From positions 1 through 64,000 of the forward strand of contig NZ_FQYN01000012.1 of assembly GCF_900141805.1 (NCBI RefSeq): a DNA stretch of 64,000 nucleotides. Direction: 5' to 3'. The position numbers and the translations under genes were made by a program. Every line of letters starts with the position of its first letter. The stretch's first letter is position 1. Origin of the DNA: Hymenobacter daecheongensis DSM 21074 (GTDB taxonomy: Bacteria > Bacteroidota > Bacteroidia > Cytophagales > Hymenobacteraceae). This document shows, one piece after another, positions 26,013-34,318 of the stretch. A model generated the notes under the pieces. It did no database searches. It saw nothing but the letters and a program-made list of their open reading frames with translations, and was not told the DNA's origin.

Positions 26013-27443
26013 CTACAGCGGCATTTCGGCCCTGGTGCGCAGCTTATTGACGATAGTGCTGGCCCCCACCGTCAGAGCGCAGTGCGTGGCCATCTGGGCC
26101 TGCTGCCACGTGTCCACGGTGCCGCGCAGCGTGGCCTGGGCGTTTTTCACCGTCACGCGCAGGTGCTGGCCGTGCAGGAAGGCATTCCAGTACAGCTCCT
26201 GCCGAATGGCCTGCTCCAGAGCCTGATCCTGGCTGCCGGAAGCGGCAGGGGGCGCGTCGGTGGGCTCCCGGAAAAGCGCCGCCGCCGTGGGCACCTGCAG
26301 GTGGTTGTCTACCTGCACCACGCCGCTGACCCCGGCCGCTACCTGCCCAGCGTGCGCCTGCTGAAAATGCGTGTGCACGCTGCCGCTCAGGCTCACCACG
26401 CCGCCGTGTACCTGCACCGCCACGCCGAAGCGGCCCACGTACGGGTCGCGAAACAGCGCCCCCTGCACCCGCGTCTGAATGAACGGGTCTTCGTGCAGGC
26501 CCACGGGGCGCACCTTCAGCAGATTATGCACCAGCCCCACGCCCACCACGTTGCGGGCATCCTGCCCGGCGGCGTGCCGGGCGGCCAGATTGCTCACAAT
26601 GCCGCGCAGCGTCACTACGCCGTTGTGCACTTCTACCAGCGGCTCGAAGGAAACCACCCGCGAGTCATATTTGAAGGTGGCCCGGATGGCCTGGGCAATG
26701 TCGGCATCGGGGTGGTAGTCGTATTTATCCTGCCGCAGCTCTTCCCAGGGCACGCCCGGCTCCACGCGCAGCTCCTGGGCCGCTACCTGGCTGGCCCCCG
26801 CGGCCCAGGCCGTGGCCACCACCTCGCTGCGCTCGGCGGCACTGCCCACTATGCCGCTCAGCTGCACGTGCCCGTCCTGGGCCGCCACCTGCACCAGGCC
26901 GGCGTGCACGCGCACGTTCCAGCGCAGCAGCTCCCGGATCTGGGTGGTCAACTCGGCATCGGGGCAGGGCGTGGCCGGGGCGGCGTAGAGCAGGTGGTCG
27001 GTGAGGCGGCGGATGCCCCGCACGCCGCTGGCCACGCGCAACGCCAGCTGCCGCTCGGCCCAGTTGCGCACGGTGCCGCGCAGCTCCGCCTCACCCTCGC
27101 GAACGTGGCACACCAGCGCGTAGGCGTGCGTGGCCGCATCGGCGGCCAGGGCTTCTTCCAGATCGAGCAGCAGCTGCGCGTCGGGAATTTCCGGCGTGCG
27201 GATTTCCAGCTCGTTCACCACCCCGCGCACGCCGCGCACGGCTTTGGCAATTTCCTCGGCGCGGCTGAGCGAGAGCAGGTTATCGGTGAAGCCGGTGAGC
27301 GTGACAATGCCTTCGGTGGTGGCCACATCAATCCAGGCGGCCGATACGCCGTGCTTTAGAGCAAACAGCCGCTCAATGGCCGTCGTGATGGCCTCATCGG
27401 AGAGCTGGGGGAGGGTTTCGGTCAGAGTTTCGGCGGTTTCCAT
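26013..27443 (-). CDS. Multi-BON-domain protein
   Basis: 476 residues made of six BON domains of about 65-75 residues. Each carries the strand motif GxVxLxGxVxx: GIVTLTGFTDN, GEAELRGTVRN, GHVQLSGIVGS, GVVTLRGIVSN, GVVSLSGSVHT and, degenerate, AQATLRGTVDT. No signal peptide is present (METAETLTETLPQLSDEAIT), so it is probably cytoplasmic, unlike OsmY, its periplasmic relative. BON domains are thought to bind lipid or protein surfaces; function here is unknown. It is flanked by hsp20 and usp genes, so a stress role is inferred. Confidence 0.85.
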   Translation of the reverse strand: METAETLTETLPQLSDEAITTAIERLFALKHGVSAAWIDVATTEGIVTLTGFTDNLLSLSRAEEIAKAVRGVRGVVNELEIRTPEIPDAQLLLDLEEALAADAATHAYALVCHVREGEAELRGTVRNWAERQLALRVASGVRGIRRLTDHLLYAAPATPCPDAELTTQIRELLRWNVRVHAGLVQVAAQDGHVQLSGIVGSAAERSEVVATAWAAGASQVAAQELRVEPGVPWEELRQDKYDYHPDADIAQAIRATFKYDSRVVSFEPLVEVHNGVVTLRGIVSNLAARHAAGQDARNVVGVGLVHNLLKVRPVGLHEDPFIQTRVQGALFRDPYVGRFGVAVQVHGGVVSLSGSVHTHFQQAHAGQVAAGVSGVVQVDNHLQVPTAAALFREPTDAPPAASGSQDQALEQAIRQELYWNAFLHGQHLRVTVKNAQATLRGTVDTWQQAQMATHCALTVGASTIVNKLRTRAEMPL

Positions 27444-28050
27444 AGCAAAGGAAGGGGGAAAGGAAGGGGAAGGAAGCAGCGGCGGGAGCCGCCGGAAGCG
27501 GCCGGGCCGGCAGCGCAGAACCGCGGCGGCCTACGAAGCCAGGGAAGCCGGCCGGGCGCACGAAGCCCGGCCCGCCGGGGGCGCATAGTGCGGCAGAAAT
27601 AGTGCAGCAGGAGAAGGGAGCCGACCGGACGCAGATGCTGCCCGGTTTCCGCAGGACAGGCATCAGTCGGCGGCGACAAAACGGCGGCCCGAGCGGGGAT
27701 GGTGGCTACAGAACGGTGGTGGCTGGTACGACAAAGAACCGAAAAAGGCCCGCCGGTTCCGATGATTCCTGTCACGTCGAAACATGATTTATATCATTGA
27801 ATCTGAACGGTATGACCGCTCTTGTGTGCCCGTCGGCGGTAGGGGCGACGGGCCTGCCGGGAGCGGCTGGCCGCCATAGCCCGCACCTGCGGAGGGGCAT
27901 GAGACGAGGCCCGCAGGTGCTAGTGGTGGTGGCGTGGGTGAATATGGCTTCGAAGCGCCGCACACTCTGGGTCCGGGCGCAGCACCCGCTCGCGCAGCTG
28001 CATTCATTCAGTGGCGTCTCGCACGCCTGGTTTCACTTAGATCGTGGAAC
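27444..28050. other. Non-coding stretch upstream of the BON gene
   Basis: About 600 bp without a credible gene. It contains a very GC-rich leader (27480-27590, rich in CCGG) and an A/T-rich patch around 27780-27800 (TTTATATCATTGAATC), a likely promoter zone for the minus-strand BON gene. Short open frames on both strands have no family resemblance or signal character. Confidence 0.35.
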
Positions 28051-28205
28051 AGCCGCAGCGCGGCGGCAGGTTTGTAGCAACCCATAAGCAGCAAGTTTAA
28101 AGCCGGGTGGCGGTAACAGAGTCGTTCGGGCGGTTCTGTCACCGCTACGCGGCTTTGGGTTTTCTCCCCGCCCATGTTCTACAAACCTGCCGCCGCGCTG
28201 CGGCT
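28051..28205. repeat. Large palindromic MITE-like element
   Basis: AGCCGCAGCGCGGCGGCAGG (plus TTTGTAG; 28051-28077) is a perfect 27-bp inverted repeat of 28179-28205. Inside it a second, imperfect inverted pair (AAAGCCGGGTGGCGGTAACA near 28099 and TGTCACCGCTACGCGGCTTT near 28138) makes the whole 155 bp a nested palindrome. There is no coding potential. It could fold as a long hairpin RNA or be a non-autonomous transposable element; no target-site duplication is visible. Confidence 0.75.
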
Positions 28206-28313
28206 AATCCGATACTTGGGCTAATTGATTTGCTGACGCAACAACAGAGGCCCTTCGGCAAATAAAGGCTGACATTGTCATTCAATACAATTGCCCGCCA
28301 AAGGCGGATCAGA

Positions 28314-29195
28314 TCAGCGGGCAGCGGCAGTAGCGCGGCTTTCCGGGGCCGACTGGGGCACCTCGGCGGCGGTGGGCACCACCAGCACCGGCACCGGGCA
28401 GTGCGCCAGCAGCCGGGCCGTCACGCTCCGATGAAACAGCTCGCCCAGGTAGCTGCGCTCCCGCGCCATCACCAGCACCAGGTCGGCCCCGGTATCCTGC
28501 ACGGCCGCTAGCAGACCATCGGCGTAGTCGTCGTGCTCGTAGCCGCGCAGCTCGGGCGTGGGCAGGTCGGCCAGCAGGCCGCTGGCCTGCACGGCCCGCA
28601 GGGCGGCGGCGCACCCGGCATCGTCCTGCACCCCGCTCGATACGTGGGCCACCACTACCGTGGCCCCCAGGCCGGCAAGCAGCTGGTGCAGCGGGTGCGC
28701 GGTGGGAGCCAGGGCGAAGGCTTCGCGGTCGGCGGCAATGAGCACGCGGCGCGGGGGCGGCGCGGCGGTGGCCGTGGCGGGCACCAGCAGCAGCGGGTAG
28801 TGGCCAGCCCGCAGCAGCTCGGCGCAAGCCTGGGCCACGCTGGCGGCGGCGGCGTGCTCGTGGTGGGGCTGCCCCAGCACAAACAGCGCCGGCCGATACC
28901 GGGCGGCCAGATCCTGGGCCACCACGGGCAGCAGGTCGGTGGCCAGCTCCACGGTGGCGGGCGTGCGCAGCGCGGCGGCCTGCTCATACAGCGTGGCGGC
29001 CGTGTCGGTCTGGCGGGTCAGCTCCTCCTCGCGGTAGGCTTCGCCCACCAGCTCGTAGGGGTCGAAGAGAGAGGCGCGGTTCACGTGCAGCAGCACCAGA
29101 TTAGCCCGCAGCGCCTGGGCCAGCGCATCGGCGTAGCGCACGGCCTGGCGGGCCGCGGAGTAGAAACCGGCAAAGGCAATCAGGGTGAGAGACAT
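28314..29195 (-). CDS. Tandem universal stress protein (UspA family) 3
   Basis: 293 residues, two Usp domains. Start MSLTLIAFAGFYSAARQAVR and NLVLLHVNRASLFDP; end ERSYLGELFHRSVTARLL then CPVPVLVVP, with a short Ala/Ser tail. Highly GC-rich. The first-domain core DLLPVVAQDLAARYRPALFV resembles gene 1 (DLLPDGVEALARRYGPAVFV), so the two look like paralogues from local duplication. It is the third Usp when moving upstream, with the Usp at 29258 only 62 bp upstream, so the two are probably co-transcribed. Confidence 0.88.
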   Translation of the reverse strand: MSLTLIAFAGFYSAARQAVRYADALAQALRANLVLLHVNRASLFDPYELVGEAYREEELTRQTDTAATLYEQAAALRTPATVELATDLLPVVAQDLAARYRPALFVLGQPHHEHAAAASVAQACAELLRAGHYPLLLVPATATAAPPPRRVLIAADREAFALAPTAHPLHQLLAGLGATVVVAHVSSGVQDDAGCAAALRAVQASGLLADLPTPELRGYEHDDYADGLLAAVQDTGADLVLVMARERSYLGELFHRSVTARLLAHCPVPVLVVPTAAEVPQSAPESRATAAAR

Positions 29196-29257
29196 GGCAG
29201 AACGGAAATTAGGTGGCAGAAAAAACCTGGCGGCCGCCCACGGCCCGCGGCCGCGCG

Positions 29258-30103
29258 TCAGCTTTCAACTGCTTCCGTCGGGGCCGAGAGCAGCAGCACG
29301 GGCACCCGCGTGTGGCGCAGCACATGGTCGGTTACGCTGCCGCTGAAAAGCTTATGCACCCAGCCGTGGCCCCGGTCGAGCAGGGCCAGCACATCGGCCT
29401 GCAGCTCGCGCACGCCCTGCAGAATGCCGGAGGCCGGCAGCTCGCTCACCACTTTGTGCAGGCCGCTATGGGCCATAGTGGAGGCGAGGCCGCAGCGCTG
29501 GGCCGCACACAAGCCGTCCCAGCCGCCCGTGCGCTGCTCGGGTGTCAGCACGCATAGGGTCACGATTTCGGTGCCCAGCGCATCCAGCATCGGAGCGGCG
29601 GCCCGGGCTCCGGGAGCCAGCCGAAAGTCTTGGTCCTCCACGGCCAGGGCCAGGCGGTGGGGCGGGCGCAGGGCGGCATCGGGCAGGTGTTCGGGCACCA
29701 GCAGCAGCGGGTAGCCCGTCTGGTGGGCTAGGGGCAGGGCGCGGTTGCTCAGCCATTCGTCCAGCAGCCCGTTGGTAGCCGTGAGGCCCGCCACCAGCAC
29801 CAGCGGGTGGTACTTGTCGAGGGCCTGCTCCACGGCATCGGTCCAGCTGGTTTCGAGCAGCTCGGCGGTGGCGGGCACGGGCAGCGCCGCGGCCACCATT
29901 TCCAGCGAGCGGCGCGTGTCTGGCACGTAGCTCGTATCCAGAATGGGCAATACGGTGCCGTATTCGGTGGTGGTGGGCATGGGCAAAAACACATGAATCA
30001 GATGCAGCTCGGCCCCCAGCGGGGCGGCCAGCGCGGCGGCGTAGGCCCGGGCCCGCTCGGCAGCAGGCGAAAAATCCGTCAGAACAACAAAGCAGGGTTT
30101 CAT
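29258..30103 (-). CDS. Tandem universal stress protein (UspA family) 4
   Basis: 281 residues, two Usp domains, starting MKPCFVVLTDFSPAAERARA and LHLIHVFLPM. It is the most divergent of the cluster: its C-terminal loop reads HGWVHKLFSGSVTDHVLRHT, keeping the glycine-serine of the classical nucleotide-binding loop that the other copies have lost. It ends VPVLLLSAPTEAVES. It lies 54 bp from the Usp at 30158 and 62 bp from the Usp at 28314 on the same strand, fitting one transcript. Confidence 0.88.
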   Translation of the reverse strand: MKPCFVVLTDFSPAAERARAYAAALAAPLGAELHLIHVFLPMPTTTEYGTVLPILDTSYVPDTRRSLEMVAAALPVPATAELLETSWTDAVEQALDKYHPLVLVAGLTATNGLLDEWLSNRALPLAHQTGYPLLLVPEHLPDAALRPPHRLALAVEDQDFRLAPGARAAAPMLDALGTEIVTLCVLTPEQRTGGWDGLCAAQRCGLASTMAHSGLHKVVSELPASGILQGVRELQADVLALLDRGHGWVHKLFSGSVTDHVLRHTRVPVLLLSAPTEAVES

Positions 30104-30157
30104 GGCGAAGCAGGCAAAAAGATGAGAGAATGACCGGCCGCTTTTCAGAATTCAGGC

Positions 30158-31021
30158 TCAGCTCAGGCCGGGCATCCAGCCGGGCAGCGTGGGGGCCTCG
30201 GCCGGCAGCAGCAGCACCGGCACGCGGCTGTGGCGCAGCACCTGCGCCGTGACGCTCTGATGAAACAGCCGCCCCAGAAAGCTGCGCGGCCGCGCTATCA
30301 GCACCACCAGATCGGCCTGCACGTCGTCCAGGGCCTGCAGCACGCCGGTGGCCGGACTCAGGTGGCTTTCCTCGTACAGCTCCAGCGGGGTGGCGACGGG
30401 CAGCAGGCCGCTCAGGTGCACCTGCCCCAGCGCCCGCTGGCCCGGAAACGCCTGCCGCTCATGCGCAGCCGCTACGTGCACCACCGTATAGGCGGCCGGC
30501 CAGGCCCGCAGCAGCGGAGCCAGGGCCCGGGCCGCGGCATTCAGCGTGAAGCGCTCAGCATCGATGGCCAGCACTACGCGGCGCGGCACGCGGGCCGGCG
30601 GCGCGGCCTCGGGCACCAGCAGCAGCGGCCGGTGGGTGGCCCGCAGCACGGGTAGGGCCTGGTTGTGCAGCAGGTGGTCGAGCAGGTCGTGCTCGGTGCT
30701 CAGGCCCATAGCCAGCAGCAGCGGCTGGTGGCGCTGCACGGCCTCTTCTACTGCCGCGGGCATGGCCTGCACCGATACCGTTACCTCGGCCGGAGCCGGC
30801 AGCCGCCCGGCCATATCGGCCAGCCCGGCGGCCACTTCGGCCTGGGTGCGGTAGGCCTGGGCGGTGGTCACGGTGGCCAGCTCGGGGTCCAGCAGCGGGT
30901 CGTGGTAGAGGTGCAGCAGGGCCACGCGGGCGTGCAGCGGCTCGCCCAGCACGGCCGCGTACCGCGCGGCCTGCTCGGCGGTATCCGTCAGATTGGCCAG
31001 CACAACAAAGGTCGGATTCAT
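30158..31021 (-). CDS. Tandem universal stress protein (UspA family) 5
   Basis: 287 residues from ATG 31021 (MNPTFVVLANLTDTAEQAAR). The frame is open far upstream, but that part has no Usp similarity and is rejected. Two Usp folds: RVALLHLYHDPLLDPE in the first and PRSFLGRLFHQSVTAQVL with SRVPVLLLP in the second. It is the most upstream Usp of the 28.3-31.0 kb run. Close to the Usp at 37350 in its last 40 residues, suggesting common origin. Confidence 0.88.
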   Translation of the reverse strand: MNPTFVVLANLTDTAEQAARYAAVLGEPLHARVALLHLYHDPLLDPELATVTTAQAYRTQAEVAAGLADMAGRLPAPAEVTVSVQAMPAAVEEAVQRHQPLLLAMGLSTEHDLLDHLLHNQALPVLRATHRPLLLVPEAAPPARVPRRVVLAIDAERFTLNAAARALAPLLRAWPAAYTVVHVAAAHERQAFPGQRALGQVHLSGLLPVATPLELYEESHLSPATGVLQALDDVQADLVVLIARPRSFLGRLFHQSVTAQVLRHSRVPVLLLPAEAPTLPGWMPGLS

Positions 31022-31148
31022 AGCAGGCAAAAAAGGAGTGGAGAAACGAAGCGTCTCGCGGGCTGACAGATGAGGCATGACGTTCGGGGAGCTTTCCGGG
31101 CTACCCCGCCTGATCTTCGGCCGGAAGTAGCGGCACCAGAATGGGGCT

Positions 31149-31388
31149 TTACTGCAGCAGCAGGGCCAGCGGCAGCGGCGTGGGCGGCAGGTTTTCGTCG
31201 GAAGCCGCTTCCTGGGCTTCGGCGGCCAGCTCAGGGTAGTCGCAGCCCCACACGTCCATCGACATCGTGGCATCGGCCTCCTGCGCTACCTGGAGCGTGG
31301 AGGGGCTGATGGTGAGAGTCGCCGTGGTCGGGGCCCGGCTTTCGGCGCGGAGCTGCCCGCGCCCGGCGGGGTTCAGCATAGTTTTCAT
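31149..31388 (-). CDS. Small hypothetical protein upstream of the usp run
   Basis: 79 residues from ATG 31388, starting MKTMLNPAGRGQLRAESRAP and ending PPTPLPLALLLQ. The middle is acidic (DVWGCDYPELAAEAQEAASD). No family recognised. It lies on the same strand as the usp genes, 127 bp before the first, and may be a regulator or accessory protein of the island. Length, strand and an MKT start support it moderately. Confidence 0.42.
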   Translation of the reverse strand: MKTMLNPAGRGQLRAESRAPTTATLTISPSTLQVAQEADATMSMDVWGCDYPELAAEAQEAASDENLPPTPLPLALLLQ

Positions 31389-31450
31389 AGGCGGTAGCGG
31401 CGGTGCGGGGCCACCTGTTGTTTGGAAGGGGGAAGTGGAGCGCGGGGCGC

Positions 31451-31549
31451 TCAGGTGGTAGCGTGGCGGCGCGGGGCACCGAGCTGCCAACCCAACATAG
31501 CCAGCGCGGCTACCAGCAGCACCGAAAACAGCAGCGTGGGAGTTACCAT
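31451..31549 (-). CDS. Putative single-helix membrane peptide
   Basis: 32 codons from ATG 31549. The sequence is almost entirely one membrane helix (MVTPTLLFSVLLVAALAMLG) followed by a basic tail (WQLGAPRRHATT), so N-out/C-in insertion is expected. It lies 62 bp upstream of the 79-residue gene on the same strand. Too short for statistics, but composition is typical of small stress-linked membrane peptides. Function unknown. Confidence 0.4.
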   Translation of the reverse strand: MVTPTLLFSVLLVAALAMLGWQLGAPRRHATT

Positions 31550-31868
31550 GACGGAGGTGGGGGGTAAAAAGTGGACGGCTCCGCGGGAGCCAGCAGCAGG
31601 AGTCAAATGTCGATGCTAGGTGGGGCCAATGCGCTGACGACAGTTGCCGCCGCTGATTTTTGTCATTCCAACCCCATCCTTCCACCAACATTCCATCAAC
31701 CGCACCCACCCGACCCAAGGGTGGCTGCGCACAAGGCCGGTCGCGGCCCGGAAACTCTCTTAAAGATAACGCTTCTGCACGTCAATCTTGCTTTTGCGCT
31801 ACTTTTTCCGGCTTTCCTACTGAAAGACTCCCGGCTTCGCCCCACGTTGCACCGGCCCCGGTCGCCCC
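31550..31868. other. Upstream region of the stress island
   Basis: 319 bp with no gene seen. It lies between the tiny membrane peptide and the stop of the L,D-transpeptidase, and should contain the promoter for the minus-strand run from 31549. No exact -7 consensus box was found. Confidence 0.35.
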
Positions 31869-33380
31869 TTAGCGCCTCGCCCCAAACAGACCCCGCCGAA
31901 TCACCTCGTCGCGCTGATAGATGTCGGGCAGGAAGCGCAGGTGGCCGTTTTCGCCGATGCAGGTGGCATAGCGCACGTGCAGGGCGATGGGGCGGCGCAG
32001 GCGCACGTCGCGGGGGCGGGGCTGGCGGGCGCACTCTTCCTCGCTGGGCAGGCGCAGAGGCTGACCGTCGCGGCGCAGCAGCAGGGCGGCCAGCTGCATG
32101 GGCTGCTCCAGCCGGATGCAGCCGTGGCTCAGCGCCCGCTCGGGCTGCGCAAACAGCTGGCGCGTGGGCGTATCGTGCAGATACACCGAGTACGGATTCT
32201 CGAACCGGAACACGATGTTGCCCAGCGCATTCTCACAGCCCGCCGACTGCCGGATGACGTAGCGAAAATTCTGCGCCGTCACGCGCCGCCAATTGATGCG
32301 GTAGGGGTCCAGCAGCCGGCCCCGCTCGTCGTAGAGCGTGTAGTTGTTGCGGGCCAGGTAGCCGGGGCTCACCTTCAGGCGGGGCAATATCTCCTTGGTG
32401 GCAATGGAGCGCGGCACGTGCCAGTCGGGGGCCAGGGTGAAGTAGCCGATGGCGCTGCTGAGTGTGGGCGTGGGCGTTTTGGGCTTGCCTACCACCACGG
32501 GGCGGCGGTGCAGCACCGAGTCGTGGGCCACCACCTGCAGCTCGTAGGCCGGAATGTTGATGAGCAGGTATTCCGAGTCGGCAATGGCATCCCAGCGCCA
32601 GCGCTCCAGGTTCAGGGCCGCTTGCTGGTAGCGGGCCTCGTGCTGCCGCCCCGAATCGGGGGGCACGGGCCGGGTCAGCCACTGCGCCAGGGCCCGCTGC
32701 AGCTCCCGGTACTCGCGGTTGGGGGGCTGGCCGGCCAGCATGGTGGCGGGCACCGCGCCGTGGCCCAGCGCCGCCCGCAGCCCCAGGGCCGGCTGCCAGG
32801 CCCGCCCCGCCGCCTTTTCCCGCCCCGACAGCGTGTAGGGCCGCAGCCGGCCCCGGCTCAGGTCGCGCATGAAGCGCAGCACTGCATCCGTAAGGTATAC
32901 CTCCAGCCGCGCCTGCTGCCGGGCGCGGGCTTCCGCCAGCGCCGGCCCGGCCGGCTGCCGCAACGAGTCGCGCAGGGCCTGCAGGCGGGGCCAGCCGTAG
33001 TCGGTGGGGCGCAGGCCGTGGGCGGGGGCGCGGGCCAGCAGCCCCAGCGCGGCCGAGGCATCGGGGTTGAGGCTGTCGGTGGGCTGGGTCCAGGCGGGGG
33101 CGAAGGTGGAACCGTAGAAAGTGCGCACATCGGAGCCGGCCCGCAGGCCCAGGCGGGCATCGGCGGCGCGGGCGGGGCCGGCAGCCGTATCGAGCAGCGC
33201 CCGAATCAGCGGGGCCACGGGCACGGCCGGGGCCGTAGTCGGCGGCAGCGCCCGGACTGGTTTGGGAGCCGTTAGCAGACTTGGCGGCGGCGCGGAGCTG
33301 CACCACTGCACCGCCAGCAGCAGCCCCACACCCCCAACAAACGGGCGCATGGCGGCGAGCAAAGGCACAAAGATGGCCAT
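31869..33380 (-). CDS. L,D-transpeptidase (YkuD domain, LdtD/YcbB type)
   Basis: 503 residues. A membrane/signal segment (about 11-27, MRPFVGGVGLLLAVQW) leads into a long helical scaffold domain (about 60-270) with LGLLARAPAHGLRPTDYGW, then the YkuD catalytic domain (about 285-450). The active-site motif is SHGCIR at 417-422 with C420, preceded by HDTPTRQLF. Such enzymes form 3-3 cross-links in peptidoglycan or attach proteins to it in the periplasm. The size and long N-terminal region match the YcbB group. The start could also be the ATG at 33350. It is divergent from the LOG gene. Confidence 0.9.
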   Translation of the reverse strand: MAIFVPLLAAMRPFVGGVGLLLAVQWCSSAPPPSLLTAPKPVRALPPTTAPAVPVAPLIRALLDTAAGPARAADARLGLRAGSDVRTFYGSTFAPAWTQPTDSLNPDASAALGLLARAPAHGLRPTDYGWPRLQALRDSLRQPAGPALAEARARQQARLEVYLTDAVLRFMRDLSRGRLRPYTLSGREKAAGRAWQPALGLRAALGHGAVPATMLAGQPPNREYRELQRALAQWLTRPVPPDSGRQHEARYQQAALNLERWRWDAIADSEYLLINIPAYELQVVAHDSVLHRRPVVVGKPKTPTPTLSSAIGYFTLAPDWHVPRSIATKEILPRLKVSPGYLARNNYTLYDERGRLLDPYRINWRRVTAQNFRYVIRQSAGCENALGNIVFRFENPYSVYLHDTPTRQLFAQPERALSHGCIRLEQPMQLAALLLRRDGQPLRLPSEEECARQPRPRDVRLRRPIALHVRYATCIGENGHLRFLPDIYQRDEVIRRGLFGARR

Positions 33381-33577
33381 GATGCTGAATTTGAAACTGT
33401 TTTTCCGACTTTCCCCGCTACTGTTTCGGCCGGCCGGCCCGGCGCGGATTTCTGGTGAAAAACAGCCGCCAGCCCGGAGCCAGTGAAACTGCTATAAGTT
33501 ACGAAATAGGTGCGGAGCGGCCCGAAGAGCAGAATTCTGCCCACCTTAGACTTTCTCCACCGCCTGGTCCCTGCCCC

Positions 33578-34318
33578 ATGTCCCCCAACGCCTCGTCTGC
33601 CGCCGTACCCGGTGCCCGCGCCGAGCGCCGCTTTCTGGCCGGCCCCCGCAGCCGCCGCAGCGAGCTGCGCTTTCTCTGGACGATGCTGCGCGAGTTCACG
33701 CACGGCTTTCGGGTGCTGCATTTTGTGGGGCCGTGCGTGTCGGTGTTCGGGTCGGCGCGGGTGGCCGACGGCTCGCTGTATTACACCCTGGCCCGGCAGC
33801 TGGGCGCGGGCCTGAGCCGGCAGGGCTTCACGGTACTCACCGGCGGCGGGCCGGGCATCATGGAGGCCGCCAACCGCGGAGCCCGCGACGCGGGTGGCCC
33901 CTCGGTGGGCTGCAACATCGTGCTGCCCCAAGAGCAGCAGCCCAACCCGTATCTGGACCGCTGGCTGGCCTGCCGGTATTTCTTTGTGCGTAAAGTGTTG
34001 CTGGTGAAGTACTCCTACGCCTTCGTAATAATGCCCGGCGGCCTGGGCACGCTCGACGAGCTGTTTGAGGCCCTCACCCTGATCCAGACCAAAAAGATTC
34101 TCGACTTTCCGGTGGTGATAGTGGGGCGCGACTACTGGCAGCCGCTGCTAACGCTGCTGGCCCGCATGGAGGAGCAGGGCATGGTAGCGCCCGCCGATCT
34201 GCGCCTGCTCACCTACACCGACTCGGTGGAAGAAGCTTTGGCCTACATCGAGCGGCATGCCGTGGTGAAGTTTAAGCTGGTGCCGCCCCCGCGGCGGCGC
34301 TGGTGGCTGGGCGAGTAG
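33578..34318 (+). CDS. LOG-family nucleotide 5'-monophosphate nucleosidase
   Basis: 246 residues from ATG 33578 (MSPNASSAAVPG); an upstream in-frame extension to 33455 has no homology. Rossmann-like fold with SVFGSARVADG, LTGGGPGIMEAANRGARDAG and the LOG catalytic motif PGGLGTLDE (153-161). Enzymes of this family release the base from purine or cytokinin nucleoside monophosphates; older annotations as lysine decarboxylase are wrong. The cytosolic product may act in nucleotide recycling. Its 3' end overlaps the convergent gene ending at 34272 by 47 bp. Confidence 0.9.
   Translation: MSPNASSAAVPGARAERRFLAGPRSRRSELRFLWTMLREFTHGFRVLHFVGPCVSVFGSARVADGSLYYTLARQLGAGLSRQGFTVLTGGGPGIMEAANRGARDAGGPSVGCNIVLPQEQQPNPYLDRWLACRYFFVRKVLLVKYSYAFVIMPGGLGTLDELFEALTLIQTKKILDFPVVIVGRDYWQPLLTLLARMEEQGMVAPADLRLLTYTDSVEEALAYIERHAVVKFKLVPPPRRRWWLGE

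Noticed and set aside
27797-28087. 96-codon plus-strand frame upstream of the palindrome
   Set aside because: No family resemblance, no ribosome or promoter signal, and it runs into the palindromic element.
24127-28205. Insertion sequences with transposase genes
   Set aside because: Neither palindromic element encodes a protein and no transposase reading frame exists in the window.
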